A DNA stretch of 7,812 bases from Gemmatimonadales bacterium. GTDB taxonomy: Bacteria; Gemmatimonadota; Gemmatimonadetes; Gemmatimonadales; GWC2-71-9. Below are positions 1 to 7,812 of the stretch, one piece after another. How positions within the stretch are numbered: position 1 is the stretch's first letter; every line of letters starts with the position of its first letter. The position numbers were made by a program, and so were the translations under genes. The stretch spans positions 1-7,812 of the forward strand of contig JACCSZ010000008.1 in NCBI GenBank assembly GCA_013812695.1, in the 5' to 3' direction. Below the pieces are notes generated by a model. That model was not told the origin of the DNA. It saw only the letters and a list, made by a program, of their open reading frames with translations, and searched no databases.

Positions 1-77
1 AGTTTCACGGCGCCGCGGACGATCGCGGGAACGTCGGTCAGATCGTGGTGCGCGTGCCGTTCAGCCACCGAGTGCAT
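1..77 (-). CDS. Start of an unrecognised protein (3' end outside window)
   Basis: The frame opens with ATG at 77 and runs to the window edge without a stop, giving 25 residues: MHSVAERHAHHDLTDVPAIV followed by RGAVK. It is preceded by a good ribosome binding site and a promoter-like sequence and has the same direction as the operon, which makes a genuine gene start likely. The visible part is polar and His-rich with no signal peptide or membrane segment, so a cytoplasmic protein is likely. I do not recognise the family and give no function. Confidence 0.55.
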   Translation of the reverse strand, partial: MHSVAERHAHHDLTDVPAIVRGAVK

Positions 78-82
78 GCCGG

Positions 83-86
83 CTCC
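83..86 (-). promoter_or_regulatory. Ribosome binding site for the left-edge gene
   Basis: GGAG (within GGTGGAG, 83-89) lies 5 bases before the ATG at 77 on the minus strand. Together with the upstream promoter candidate it is the main evidence that a real gene starts here. Confidence 0.55.
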
Positions 87-106
87 ACCAGAGGGATGAG
101 GGTCGA

Positions 107-136
107 AGTATACGCAGCGGTCGAGGACGCAGCCAA
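107..136 (-). promoter_or_regulatory. Candidate sigma70-type promoter
   Basis: On the minus strand, TTGGCT (131-136) and TATACT (107-112) are separated by 18 bases. TATACT matches the -10 consensus at 5 of 6 positions and stands out in such GC-rich DNA; TTGGCT matches the -35 at 4 of 6. It sits just after the UbiA-family stop, in the longest intergenic gap of the window, and would give a leader of about 20 bases before the ATG at 77. It probably drives the next gene separately from the upstream operon. I see no terminator hairpin between the two, so read-through is possible. Confidence 0.5.
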
Positions 137-143
137 GGGGATA

Positions 144-1064
144 TCACGTAGCCCAGGCGAGCACCACGGCCACATCGGTCACGGCCCATGCTCCGAGGGC
201 GCGATACATCCCCCGCTGGTGATCGGCGGGCGTGAGCCGCTCCCACCCGCGCCGCCACGGAACGAGCACGACGGCCCATGCGCCCATGGCGACGAACACG
301 GCGCCCCAGCGCCAGAGGTCACCGCCCGCCAGGCGCCAGCCGGCGCGCACGCCAGCGGCGGTAAACAGCCCGAACGCGAGCGCCGCGGCCGCGAGCGCCG
401 CCGTCAGGCTGCGCCGCACTCCCAGGATGCAGGCGAGGGTGAGGTCGCCGCGGCGCGCATCCTCGTCGAGCTGGTAGAGCTGGGTGAGCGGATACAGCGC
501 GGCGAACAGCGGGCAGAACGCGAGCAGCACGAGCCCTCGCGCCGGATCGAGCGGGAGTCCCGTCGATGCCCAACCGGCGTACGGCGTGAGCGTGCCGAAG
601 CCCCACATGTTGATCACCCAGTCCGCGCCGGCTACCGCCTTGAGCCGAAGCGGCGGGACCGAGTACGCCAGGGAGAGCACGACGCACACGCCATAGGCAG
701 TGGCGTAGGCGCGCCCCAGGCTGAGCGCAAGGATCTGGCCCAGCGCCATCAAGCCCACGCTGAACGCCGCGAGGTGCCGGGGGGGCAGCGGCGGACGCCG
801 GAGGTACGCCACGTCGCCCTCGTCCCGATCGAACGCGCTGTTGACGGCGAGCGTGCCGCCGTTGAGGCAGACCACCCAGAGCGCCAGCCCCAGCAGCGCC
901 GGACCGAGCCGCACGCCCGTCCCCGCGCCGGCGAGTCCGACCGCGAGGACGTACCCGACCGCCGTGTGCGCCGCCATGATCGGCCACTCGGCGGGGCGAA
1001 GGTGCAGGAGATAGTCGAGTCGCGGGCCGAGCAGGCGATAGCCGGCCGCGCGGGCCGCGCTCAC
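144..1064 (-). CDS. UbiA-superfamily prenyltransferase, substrate unknown
   Basis: A 306-residue integral membrane protein with the UbiA layout: RPAEW near the start (24-28), about nine hydrophobic segments (roughly 28-46, 53-73, 99-116, 121-136, 150-168, 177-195, 219-239, 252-270, 288-304) and two Asp-rich loops. The first, NSAFDRDEGD (75-84), resembles the prenyl-diphosphate/Mg site but with spacing N-x3-D-x4-D (or N-x3-D-x-D-x2-D) instead of the usual N-x3-D-x3-D. The second, YQLDEDARRGDLTL (197-210), corresponds to the second Asp-rich motif. Members prenylate quinone head groups, chlorophyll or heme precursors, or glycerol phosphates; the sequence alone does not say which. MenA usually has a longer gap with a Gly (N-x3-D-x3-G-x-D), so this is not an obvious MenA. 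The start is GTG 1064, overlapping the coaX TGA as GTGA; the adjacent GTG at 1067 is equally possible. No strong Shine-Dalgarno is seen. A longer open frame upstream to 1595 only shadows coaX. Confidence 0.88.
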   Translation of the reverse strand: MSAARAAGYRLLGPRLDYLLHLRPAEWPIMAAHTAVGYVLAVGLAGAGTGVRLGPALLGLALWVVCLNGGTLAVNSAFDRDEGDVAYLRRPPLPPRHLAAFSVGLMALGQILALSLGRAYATAYGVCVVLSLAYSVPPLRLKAVAGADWVINMWGFGTLTPYAGWASTGLPLDPARGLVLLAFCPLFAALYPLTQLYQLDEDARRGDLTLACILGVRRSLTAALAAAALAFGLFTAAGVRAGWRLAGGDLWRWGAVFVAMGAWAVVLVPWRRGWERLTPADHQRGMYRALGAWAVTDVAVVLAWAT

Positions 1065-1840
1065 CACCGGAGCCCGAGATGGCCGGCCGCGAGCTGCAGT
1101 CCGCGCAGCGTCAGATCGGGGTCGGTCCGCTCGATGGTGGCGGAGAGCGGAGCTACGACGCCGGCGAGCCCACCCGTCGCGACGACCATCGGGCGTGCTC
1201 CGCCCGGCCACTCCGCCCGGATGCGTCGCACCAGCCCGTCGACGGCCTCCGCCGTGCCGAACAGCACCCCCGATTGGATGCACTCCTCGGTTCGGCGCCC
1301 GATGGCCCGGTTCGGCGCCAGGAGCGCCGTCGCCGGGAGCTTGGCGGTGCGCTGGGTGAGCTGGTCCGCGGCCGTGCGGAGGCCGGGCATGATGACGCCG
1401 CCGAAGAACCGGCCGTCGCCGGTGATGCAATCGAAGGAGGTGGCCGTGCCGAAGTCCACGACGATCGTGTCCGCGCGGTACAGTTCGATCGCGGCGAGCG
1501 CGTTCACGATCCGGTCGGCGCCCACGGTGAGCGGCTCGTCCACATCGAGCCGCACAGGGAGGGGCGACCGCGCGTCGATCTCCGTCGCCTGGCACCCGGT
1601 GGTCCGTGCGACGCCGGCGACGATGGCTTGCGTCGCCGATGGGGAGACCGAGGCCACGCAGACGGCCCGCACCTCGTCAGGGGACTTCCCCGTCCCGGTG
1701 AAGAATTCGGTGACGGCACTGCCCCATTCGTCGGGGGTGCGTCCGGGATTGGTGGTCAGGCGCCACCGGGCCTCCAGTGCGGGCCCGCGGAATAACCCCA
1801 CCGTGATTTCGGTGTTCCCGATATCGAGGGTCAGGAGCAT
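1061..1840 (-). CDS. coaX: Type III pantothenate kinase CoaX
   Basis: A 259-residue type III pantothenate kinase of the acetate and sugar kinase/Hsp70 fold, which phosphorylates pantothenate in the first step of CoA synthesis. Type III enzymes are typically feedback-resistant to CoA and need a monovalent cation. Motifs: phosphate-1 LDIGNT (5-10), GADRIVNALAA (107-117), phosphate-2 VDFGTATSFD (128-137), GGVIMPG (147-153) and IGRRTEECIQSG (180-191), a variant of the family's usual IGxNT. The N-terminus starts one strand before DIGNT, as in characterised CoaX proteins, and GGAG lies 8 bases before ATG 1840, so the start is firm. The first codons overlap the end of birA; adjacent or fused birA and coaX are known in other bacteria, notably some beta-proteobacteria. 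The TGA stop overlaps the start of the next gene. Confidence 0.96.
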   Translation of the reverse strand: MLLTLDIGNTEITVGLFRGPALEARWRLTTNPGRTPDEWGSAVTEFFTGTGKSPDEVRAVCVASVSPSATQAIVAGVARTTGCQATEIDARSPLPVRLDVDEPLTVGADRIVNALAAIELYRADTIVVDFGTATSFDCITGDGRFFGGVIMPGLRTAADQLTQRTAKLPATALLAPNRAIGRRTEECIQSGVLFGTAEAVDGLVRRIRAEWPGGARPMVVATGGLAGVVAPLSATIERTDPDLTLRGLQLAAGHLGLRW

Positions 1841-2577
1841 GGTCCAAGCTCCGCGGGTGTTGGCGTCGCTGCCAGCACGATGGTCCCGCTTCGCACCGTC
1901 ACGATGGCGCCGTCCAGTCGGCGCACCCGGAGCGCGCCATCCGCTGCGATGCCGTCGGCCGTGCCGGCCACTGGCCCTCGGACCGCGCGTCCCGCGAGCC
2001 AGTCGCGGCGCGCGAAGCGCGTCTGCTCGCCGGAGGAGAGCGGTCCCGCGGCGGCATCCACCGCGCGGAGCGCCTCGATCACGGGGCCGGCCAGCGCCGC
2101 TGCACTCAAGCCGGGACACACCGCGGAAAGATTGGTAGCCATACCCTGGAGGCCGGTGTCCGGCCCGTTCGCGACGTTGAGGCCCAGGCCGATCACTACC
2201 CACGCCAGGGTCGCACCGCTCCACCGGGCCTCGCAGAGGATGCCGCCGGTCTTGAGGTCACCGAGCATCAGGTCGTTCGGCCACTTGAGGGCGAGCTCGG
2301 CCCCTTCGACGAACGGGGCGAGAGTTTCCACGGTGGCGAGCCCGGCGCGGAGGCTCAGCAGCTCGAGCGCGGCCGCAGCCGGGCGCGCCAGCACGCTCAC
2401 CCAGAGTCCGCCCGACGGCGACGACCAGTCGCGCCCGCGCGACCCGCGCCCCGCGGTCTGTTCTCCGGCGACCAGGACGGTGCCTGGCGGCGCGCCCGAC
2501 TGCGCCAGGTCGTGGACGGCGTCCATCGTTGACCCGACCCGCGCGACCCGGATGATCTGGGCGGTGCCGGCGCTCAC
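1831..2577 (-). CDS. birA: Biotin--[acetyl-CoA-carboxylase] ligase, monofunctional
   Basis: A 248-residue biotin protein ligase that activates biotin as biotinyl-5'-AMP and attaches it to a lysine of the biotin carboxyl carrier protein. The catalytic core is complete: VGSTMD (14-19), the adenylate-binding loop GEQTAGRGSRGRDW (38-51) followed by SSPSGGLW, KWPNDLML (98-105) and KTGGILCE (109-116, with the conserved Lys), then GLGLNV (130-135) and a small C-terminal SH3-like domain. It begins directly at the catalytic domain, so the winged-helix DNA-binding domain of E. coli or B. subtilis BirA is absent. It is a group I ligase and should not repress biotin genes itself. The frame is open far upstream (to 3267), but that part only shadows uppP. 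The start is GTG 2577, sharing GTGA with the uppP stop and without a clear Shine-Dalgarno, so probably translationally coupled. It overlaps coaX by 10 bases. Confidence 0.94.
   Translation of the reverse strand: MSAGTAQIIRVARVGSTMDAVHDLAQSGAPPGTVLVAGEQTAGRGSRGRDWSSPSGGLWVSVLARPAAAALELLSLRAGLATVETLAPFVEGAELALKWPNDLMLGDLKTGGILCEARWSGATLAWVVIGLGLNVANGPDTGLQGMATNLSAVCPGLSAAALAGPVIEALRAVDAAAGPLSSGEQTRFARRDWLAGRAVRGPVAGTADGIAADGALRVRRLDGAIVTVRSGTIVLAATPTPAELGPCS
1849..1852 (-). promoter_or_regulatory. Ribosome binding site for coaX
   Basis: GGAG on the minus strand, 8 bases before the ATG at 1840, inside the 3' end of birA. It is one of the better-matched sites in the operon and fixes the coaX start. 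Confidence 0.6.
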
Positions 2578-3371
2578 CGGAGCAGCACCAGCAGAATCAG
2601 GCCGAGCGCGATTCGATACCACGCGAACGCCGCGAAGCTGTGCCGGGCTACGAACCCCAGGAACGCCTTGACGACGACCACCGCCGACACGAACGCCACC
2701 ACGAACCCGACCGCGAACGCCGGCGCGTCGGCGGCGCTCAGCGCGGCCCGACTCTCGAGCAGATCGAACACCGTGGCCGCGATCATGACGGGAATCGACA
2801 GGAAGAACGAAAACTCCGTGGCGGCGCGGCGCGAGAGGCCGAGCGCGTACCCGCCCATGATGGTGGCGCCGGAGCGCGAGGTGCCGGGGATCAGCGAGAG
2901 TACCTGCGCCAGCCCGATGCCCAGCGCCGTGATCGGCTGCACGTCCCGCACCTCGGGCACCCGCTCCCGGGGACGCATGCGCTCGATGAGCAGGATCGCC
3001 ACGCCGCCGGTGACCAGGGCCACCGCTACCACGATCGGAGTGAACAGCCGCGCCTTGATCCAGTCGTGCGCGAGCAAGCCGAGGCATGCGGCCGGCAGCG
3101 ACGCGATGCCGATGTTGAGCAGGAACCGCCGGCTCTCGGCGTCGGTCGAGGCGCGCGTCACCACGGAGGTCAGGCGATCGCGATAGAGCCACACGACCGC
3201 CAGGATGGCGCCGAGCTGGATGAAGATGTCGAACGTCTTGGCCGCTTCGCCGGTTTGTCCGAGCCACGAACTGGCGAGGATGAGGTGGCCCGTAGAGGAA
3301 ACCGGGATGAACTCGGTGACCCCTTCGAGCAGGCCGAGCACGGCCGCCCGGGCGAGCGCCTCAACGGACAT
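2574..3371 (-). CDS. uppP: Undecaprenyl-diphosphate phosphatase UppP (BacA family)
   Basis: A polytopic membrane protein of 265 residues that dephosphorylates undecaprenyl diphosphate, recycling the lipid carrier for peptidoglycan and other glycans; overexpression of family members gives bacitracin resistance. The two family signatures are clear: GLLEGVTEFIPVSSTGH (13-29), containing E16, E20 and H29, which match E. coli E17, E21 and H30; and PGTSRSG (162-168), whose Arg matches the essential R174. Several hydrophobic segments follow, with the last near 250-264. Length is normal. Two starts are possible: ATG at 3371 (used here) or GTG at 3377, two codons earlier; neither has a strong Shine-Dalgarno sequence. 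The gap to bshA (24 bases, or 18 with the GTG) is the longest between complete genes in the operon. The stop overlaps the birA start (GTGA). Confidence 0.95.
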   Translation of the reverse strand: MSVEALARAAVLGLLEGVTEFIPVSSTGHLILASSWLGQTGEAAKTFDIFIQLGAILAVVWLYRDRLTSVVTRASTDAESRRFLLNIGIASLPAACLGLLAHDWIKARLFTPIVVAVALVTGGVAILLIERMRPRERVPEVRDVQPITALGIGLAQVLSLIPGTSRSGATIMGGYALGLSRRAATEFSFFLSIPVMIAATVFDLLESRAALSAADAPAFAVGFVVAFVSAVVVVKAFLGFVARHSFAAFAWYRIALGLILLVLLR

Positions 3372-3395
3372 GGGCACGACGACTCGCGAGGCTGC

Positions 3396-4520
3396 TCACC
3401 GGAGGACCTCCTGGTAGAGCGCTTCGTACATCGGGACGATGCGGTCCGCCGAGAACTCCTCCGCCTTGGCGATCGCCGCCCGGCACATCCCGGCGTGGCG
3501 CTCCGGATCGCGGAGCAGTTCGACCGCGCGGCGGCCCATCGCCTCGACCGAGCCCACCGGCTCGAGAATGCCGCTGACGCCATCGTCGATCACTTCGGGC
3601 AGGCCGCCGGCCCGGCTCGCCACCACCGGCGATCCGCAGGCCATCGCCTCGAGGGCCGCGAGCCCGAACGACTCGGTTTGCGAGGGCAGCAGGAACAAGT
3701 CGCTCGCCTGGAGCAGCGAGGCGACCGAGTCGAGCCGCCCCAGAAAGCGGACGTCGCCGGCCACGTTGAGCTCGCGCGCCTCGGATTCGGCATCGACCCG
3801 CTCGGGCCCGTCACCCACCATGATGAGCGTGGCCGGCATCGCCCGCCGGATCCGCGCGAACACCCGGACCACGTCCTTGACCCGTTTGACCTCGCGAAAG
3901 TTCGAGACGTGCGTGATGACCCGTGTGCCTTCGGGCGCCAGGCTGCTCCGGGCGCCCGGCTCCACCGGGTGATACTCACGGAGGTTCACGAAATTGGGTA
4001 TCACTCGCACGTCGGAGGAGACACAGCCGAACGCCCGGTAGGTCTCGTCCCGGAGGGAGCTGGAGACCGCCGTCACCTCGTCGCTCTGCTCGATGGAAAA
4101 TTTGGTGATGGCGTAGAAGCTCGATTCCTGGCCGACGAGCGTGATATCGGTCCCGTGCAGCGTCGTGATCACCCGCAGCGGCCGCTCGCCTTTCAGCATC
4201 TCGCGCGCCAGATACGCGGTCGTCGCGTGCGGAATGGCGTAGTGGACGTGGAGGATCTCGAGCCCCTCGCTGAGCACCACCTCGTGCTGCTTGGACGCCA
4301 ACGCGAGCGTATACGGAAAGTGGTCGAACAGCGGGTAGCGACCCATCCGCGTTTCGACCTGGTGAAAGTAGATCCGCTCGGTGTACCCGTGCAGCCGGAA
4401 CGGCGAGTCGTACGTGATGAAGTGGACCTCGTGGCCCCGCCGGGCCAGCTCGAGCCCGAGCTCGGTGGCGACCGCGCCGGACCCGCCGTAGGTGGGATAG
4501 CAGGTGATGCCGATCTTCAT
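3396..4520 (-). CDS. bshA: N-acetyl-alpha-D-glucosaminyl L-malate synthase BshA
   Basis: A 374-residue GT4-family glycosyltransferase with the BshA signature, which joins GlcNAc from UDP-GlcNAc to L-malate as the first step of bacillithiol synthesis. The N-terminal Rossmann domain begins GITCYPTYGGSGAVATELG (4-22), the characteristic BshA opening with a glycine loop at 12-15. HVHYAIPHA (91-99) and TLHGTDITLVG (120-130) follow, also typical of BshA and distinguishing it from generic GT4 enzymes. The C-terminal nucleotide-sugar domain has VSNFREVKRV (205-214), VGDGPE (235-240) and the E-x7-E pair E283/E291 in QTESFGLAALEAM. Length matches characterised BshA proteins. ATG at 4520 overlaps the miaA stop by 4 bases and has AGGA 7 bases upstream. 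bshB and bshC, needed to complete the thiol, are not in the window. The enzyme is cytoplasmic. Confidence 0.95.
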   Translation of the reverse strand: MKIGITCYPTYGGSGAVATELGLELARRGHEVHFITYDSPFRLHGYTERIYFHQVETRMGRYPLFDHFPYTLALASKQHEVVLSEGLEILHVHYAIPHATTAYLAREMLKGERPLRVITTLHGTDITLVGQESSFYAITKFSIEQSDEVTAVSSSLRDETYRAFGCVSSDVRVIPNFVNLREYHPVEPGARSSLAPEGTRVITHVSNFREVKRVKDVVRVFARIRRAMPATLIMVGDGPERVDAESEARELNVAGDVRFLGRLDSVASLLQASDLFLLPSQTESFGLAALEAMACGSPVVASRAGGLPEVIDDGVSGILEPVGSVEAMGRRAVELLRDPERHAGMCRAAIAKAEEFSADRIVPMYEALYQEVLR

Positions 4521-5426
4521 GCCCCGTTCCTATCCCAGATTTCGGCGATCTCGGCCGCGATCCGTTCCGGGGGACGGGTCGCGTCGAGCGTGAGCACCAC
4601 CCCGCCGAGCTGGTGGCGGAACCAGGTCTGTTGCCGCTTGGCGTATCGCCGCGTGCTGAGGGTGATCGCCTCGGCCACCGACTCGCGCGGACGCCGCCCG
4701 TGCAGGAAGTCCACCGCCTCGCGGAGCCCGATCCCGTCGAGTCCCGGCGCGGTGGGACTGTGCCCCTCAGCCAGCACCGACGCCACCTCCTCGATCAGCC
4801 CGCGCTGCACCATGGCCTCGGCACGACGCGCGATGCGCTGGTGCAGCACCGGCCGCGGCGCGGTCAGGACAATGTACCACGGGTCTACGGCGCCCTGCGC
4901 GCGGGCGACTTCCTGCCAGTGCGTGAGCGGGTGGCCGGTGAGCAAGGCTACCTCAATGGCGCGGGCGGCCCGCTGCCGGCCGCCGCCCCGGAAGCCGGGG
5001 TCGAGGCGTCCCGCCCACCGGAGCAGCTCGAGCGGCTCCAGCCTCGCCGTGAACGCGTCGAGCGCGCGGCGGCGGGCCGGATCGAGCGCCGGCTCGCGGA
5101 ACAGCCCGTCGGCCAAGGCGCGGACGTAGAGCCCGGTCCCGCCGACCACGACCGGGAGCTTGCCCCGCCCGCGGATGTCCGCGAGCCAGTGCTCGGCATC
5201 GCGCGCGAACTGGCCGGCGCTGTAGCGTGCGCCCGGTTCGACCAGGTCGAGCCCGTGATGGACCACCCGAGCCCGATCCTTCCGGCTCGGTTTGGCGGTA
5301 CCGATGTCGAGCCGGCGGTAAATCTGGCGGGAATCGGCGGAAATGATCTCGAGCGGCCAGTGCGCCGCCAGCGCGAGGCCCACGGCGGTCTTGCCGACGG
5401 CGGTTGGACCCACCAGCACCGGGACC

Positions 5427-5440
<14 letters not shown>
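4517..5440 (-). CDS. miaA: tRNA dimethylallyltransferase MiaA
   Basis: A 307-residue MiaA, which transfers dimethylallyl from DMAPP to N6 of A37 in tRNAs reading UNN codons (i6A). Visible motifs are the P-loop GPTAVGKT (11-18), SADSRQIYRRLDIGTAKP (34-51; catalytic Asp expected at D36), GGTGLY (100-105) and TRRYAKRQQTWFRHQ (263-277) near the C-terminus. Length is normal for the family. The frame stays open upstream to 5743, but this extension overlaps mutL and has no MiaA similarity. I place the start at TTG 5440: it puts the P-loop at the usual distance from the N-terminus and has GGAG 7 bases upstream. GTG codons at 5419 and 5413 are too close to the P-loop to be attractive. The gene overlaps mutL by 14 bases and bshA by 4 (ATGA). 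One oddity is GIGLRE (236-241), where most family members have Tyr in place of Leu (GIGYRE). Confidence 0.95.
4528..4531 (-). promoter_or_regulatory. Ribosome binding site for bshA
   Basis: AGGA on the minus strand, 7 bases before the ATG at 4520, within the last codons of miaA. It supports this start and coupled translation across the ATGA junction. Confidence 0.55.
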
Positions 5441-7130
<1,690 letters not shown>

Positions 7131-7139
7131 GGCGAGAAT

Positions 7140-7812
7140 CTATCCGCCCACGGCGGCCACCGCCGCATCGGGCACCCATCCCCCGCGGCCGCCGGCAACC
7201 TCCACCAACAGCCAGCCGCGCCCCCGTCGCACGACGCGCACCGCGCTCCCGCCCTCGACCGGTGCTACGACGGGTGCCTGGCCATGCGGCGAGAGCCGCA
7301 GCGTGGTGCGATCGAGGACGATCGCGAGCGGGCGACGGTACCAGGCGCGGAGCGCCAGCCCGCCGAGCACCGCGCCGCCCGCGAACACCAGCAGCACCAG
7401 CCAGCGCTCGCGTATGCGCGGACGGCTCACCCACCCGAGCCAGCCCATGATCCAGCCGGCGGCGCCCAGGAGCAGCAGCTCTTCCGGCGTGACCGGCGGC
7501 GACCAGGTCCACCGCGCCGACGCCACATCGGACGGCGGCGTGAGCGCGAGCGCGCGTTGGACCGCGGACTCGCGCGGGGAGAGCCGCCTCGCGCGGAGCC
7601 AGGCCGCCTCGGCCCGCCCAAGCCGTCCGAGGCGATAGTACGTCGCGCCGAGGTTGTACCAGTGGCCGGTTACCGCCGGCTCGGCCGCCGCGCGACGCGC
7701 GAACGCATCGGCCGCGGCCTGCAGCGCACCCGACTCGTACAATTGCTCGGGGGCCGGCTGCTGCGCCAACAGCGGCGCGCCTGGACCGAGCGCCATCGCC
7801 AGCAGGACGGCG
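7140..7812 (-). CDS. TPR and SH3-domain membrane protein, BatE-like (5' end outside window)
   Basis: Only the C-terminal 223 residues are visible; the frame stays open to the window edge. An ATG at 7796 is in frame, but the residues before it (AVLLA) continue a hydrophobic stretch ending in LLAQQ. This looks like the end of a signal peptide, so the true start is probably beyond 7812. In visible numbering, about 21-81 holds two TPR-like helical pairs (motif WYNLGATYYRLGRLGRAEAA at 51-70). Two membrane segments follow at about 111-128 and 136-155, split by a short basic loop. The tail, about 163-216, looks like a bacterial SH3 fold (GWLLVEVAGGRGGWVP near the end). Signal, TPR, two TM segments and SH3 is the layout of BatE-type proteins of the Bacteroides aerotolerance (Bat) loci; the other Bat genes would lie upstream, out of view. 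The TAG stop is 9 bases before mutL. Domain layout is fairly secure; the BatE label is tentative. Confidence 0.75.
   Translation of the reverse strand, partial: AVLLAMALGPGAPLLAQQPAPEQLYESGALQAAADAFARRAAAEPAVTGHWYNLGATYYRLGRLGRAEAAWLRARRLSPRESAVQRALALTPPSDVASARWTWSPPVTPEELLLLGAAGWIMGWLGWVSRPRIRERWLVLLVFAGGAVLGGLALRAWYRRPLAIVLDRTTLRLSPHGQAPVVAPVEGGSAVRVVRRGRGWLLVEVAGGRGGWVPDAAVAAVGG

Noticed and set aside
45..2138. Plus-strand open frame of 697 codons
   Set aside because: It lies antisense to the UbiA homologue, coaX and birA. Its translation is low-complexity (Arg, Pro, Ala, His) with no recognisable domain, as expected for a shadow frame in GC-rich DNA.
2578..3267. N-terminal extension of birA in its open frame
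   Set aside because: The extra residues are a shifted reading of uppP, Arg-rich and without a helix-turn-helix. The GTG at 2577 fits both the domain start and the coupled junction.
3383..3390. CTCGCGAG palindrome in the bshA-uppP gap as an operator
   Set aside because: Eight bases of CG-rich palindrome are expected by chance in this composition, and no second copy is seen upstream of other genes.
3401..3411. GGAGG-A-CCTCC inverted repeat as a terminator
   Set aside because: The loop would be a single base and no U-tract follows. It encodes the last residues of BshA (EVLR), so it is coincidental.
2640..5129. Plus-strand open frame of 829 codons
   Set aside because: Antisense to uppP, bshA and miaA, all of which have full family motifs. 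The frame is rich in Arg, Asp, His and Gly without conserved motifs and has no promoter or ribosome binding site of note.

Overview
This window is a compact housekeeping operon. All eight complete or nearly complete genes are on the minus strand, so transcription runs from high to low coordinates. By eye the DNA is about 70% G+C. A high-GC bacterium carrying bshA (bacillithiol synthesis) together with mutL, miaA, uppP and type III coaX suggests Gemmatimonadota, or another high-GC bacillithiol-producing phylum such as Acidobacteriota or Deinococcota. This is an inference from gene content, not a phylogenetic result.

In transcription order: (1) 7812-7140, the end of an exported TPR/SH3 membrane protein resembling BatE, whose start lies outside the window; (2) 7130-5427, mutL (mismatch repair); (3) 5440-4517, miaA (tRNA A37 prenylation); (4) 4520-3396, bshA (bacillithiol glycosyltransferase); (5) 3371-2574, uppP (undecaprenyl-diphosphate phosphatase); (6) 2577-1831, birA (biotin ligase without a DNA-binding domain); (7) 1840-1061, coaX (type III pantothenate kinase); (8) 1064-144, a UbiA-superfamily prenyltransferase of unknown substrate. 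A 66-base gap with a plausible sigma70-type promoter follows, then the first 25 codons of an unrecognised minus-strand gene that runs off the left edge (77-1).

Genes 1 to 8 are separated by at most 24 bases, and five of the seven junctions overlap (4, 4, 4, 10 and 14 bases). This points to one polycistronic unit with translational coupling. The members do not form one pathway: they cover DNA repair, tRNA modification, low-molecular-weight thiol, cell-wall lipid carrier recycling, biotin and CoA cofactor supply, and isoprenoid transfer. Two themes recur. One is isoprenoid chemistry (MiaA uses dimethylallyl-PP, UppP acts on undecaprenyl-PP, the UbiA homologue uses a prenyl-PP). The other is thiol and cofactor supply (BshA, BirA, CoaX).

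I see no mobile elements, CRISPR arrays, rRNA or tRNA genes, long repeats or defence genes. There is no sign of a novel multi-gene system. The points worth a second look are the altered metal-site motif in MutL, the UbiA paralogue with unusual Asp-motif spacing, the TTG start of miaA inside mutL, and a partial parallel with the bacillithiol/biotin/pantothenate neighbourhood of Bacillus subtilis.
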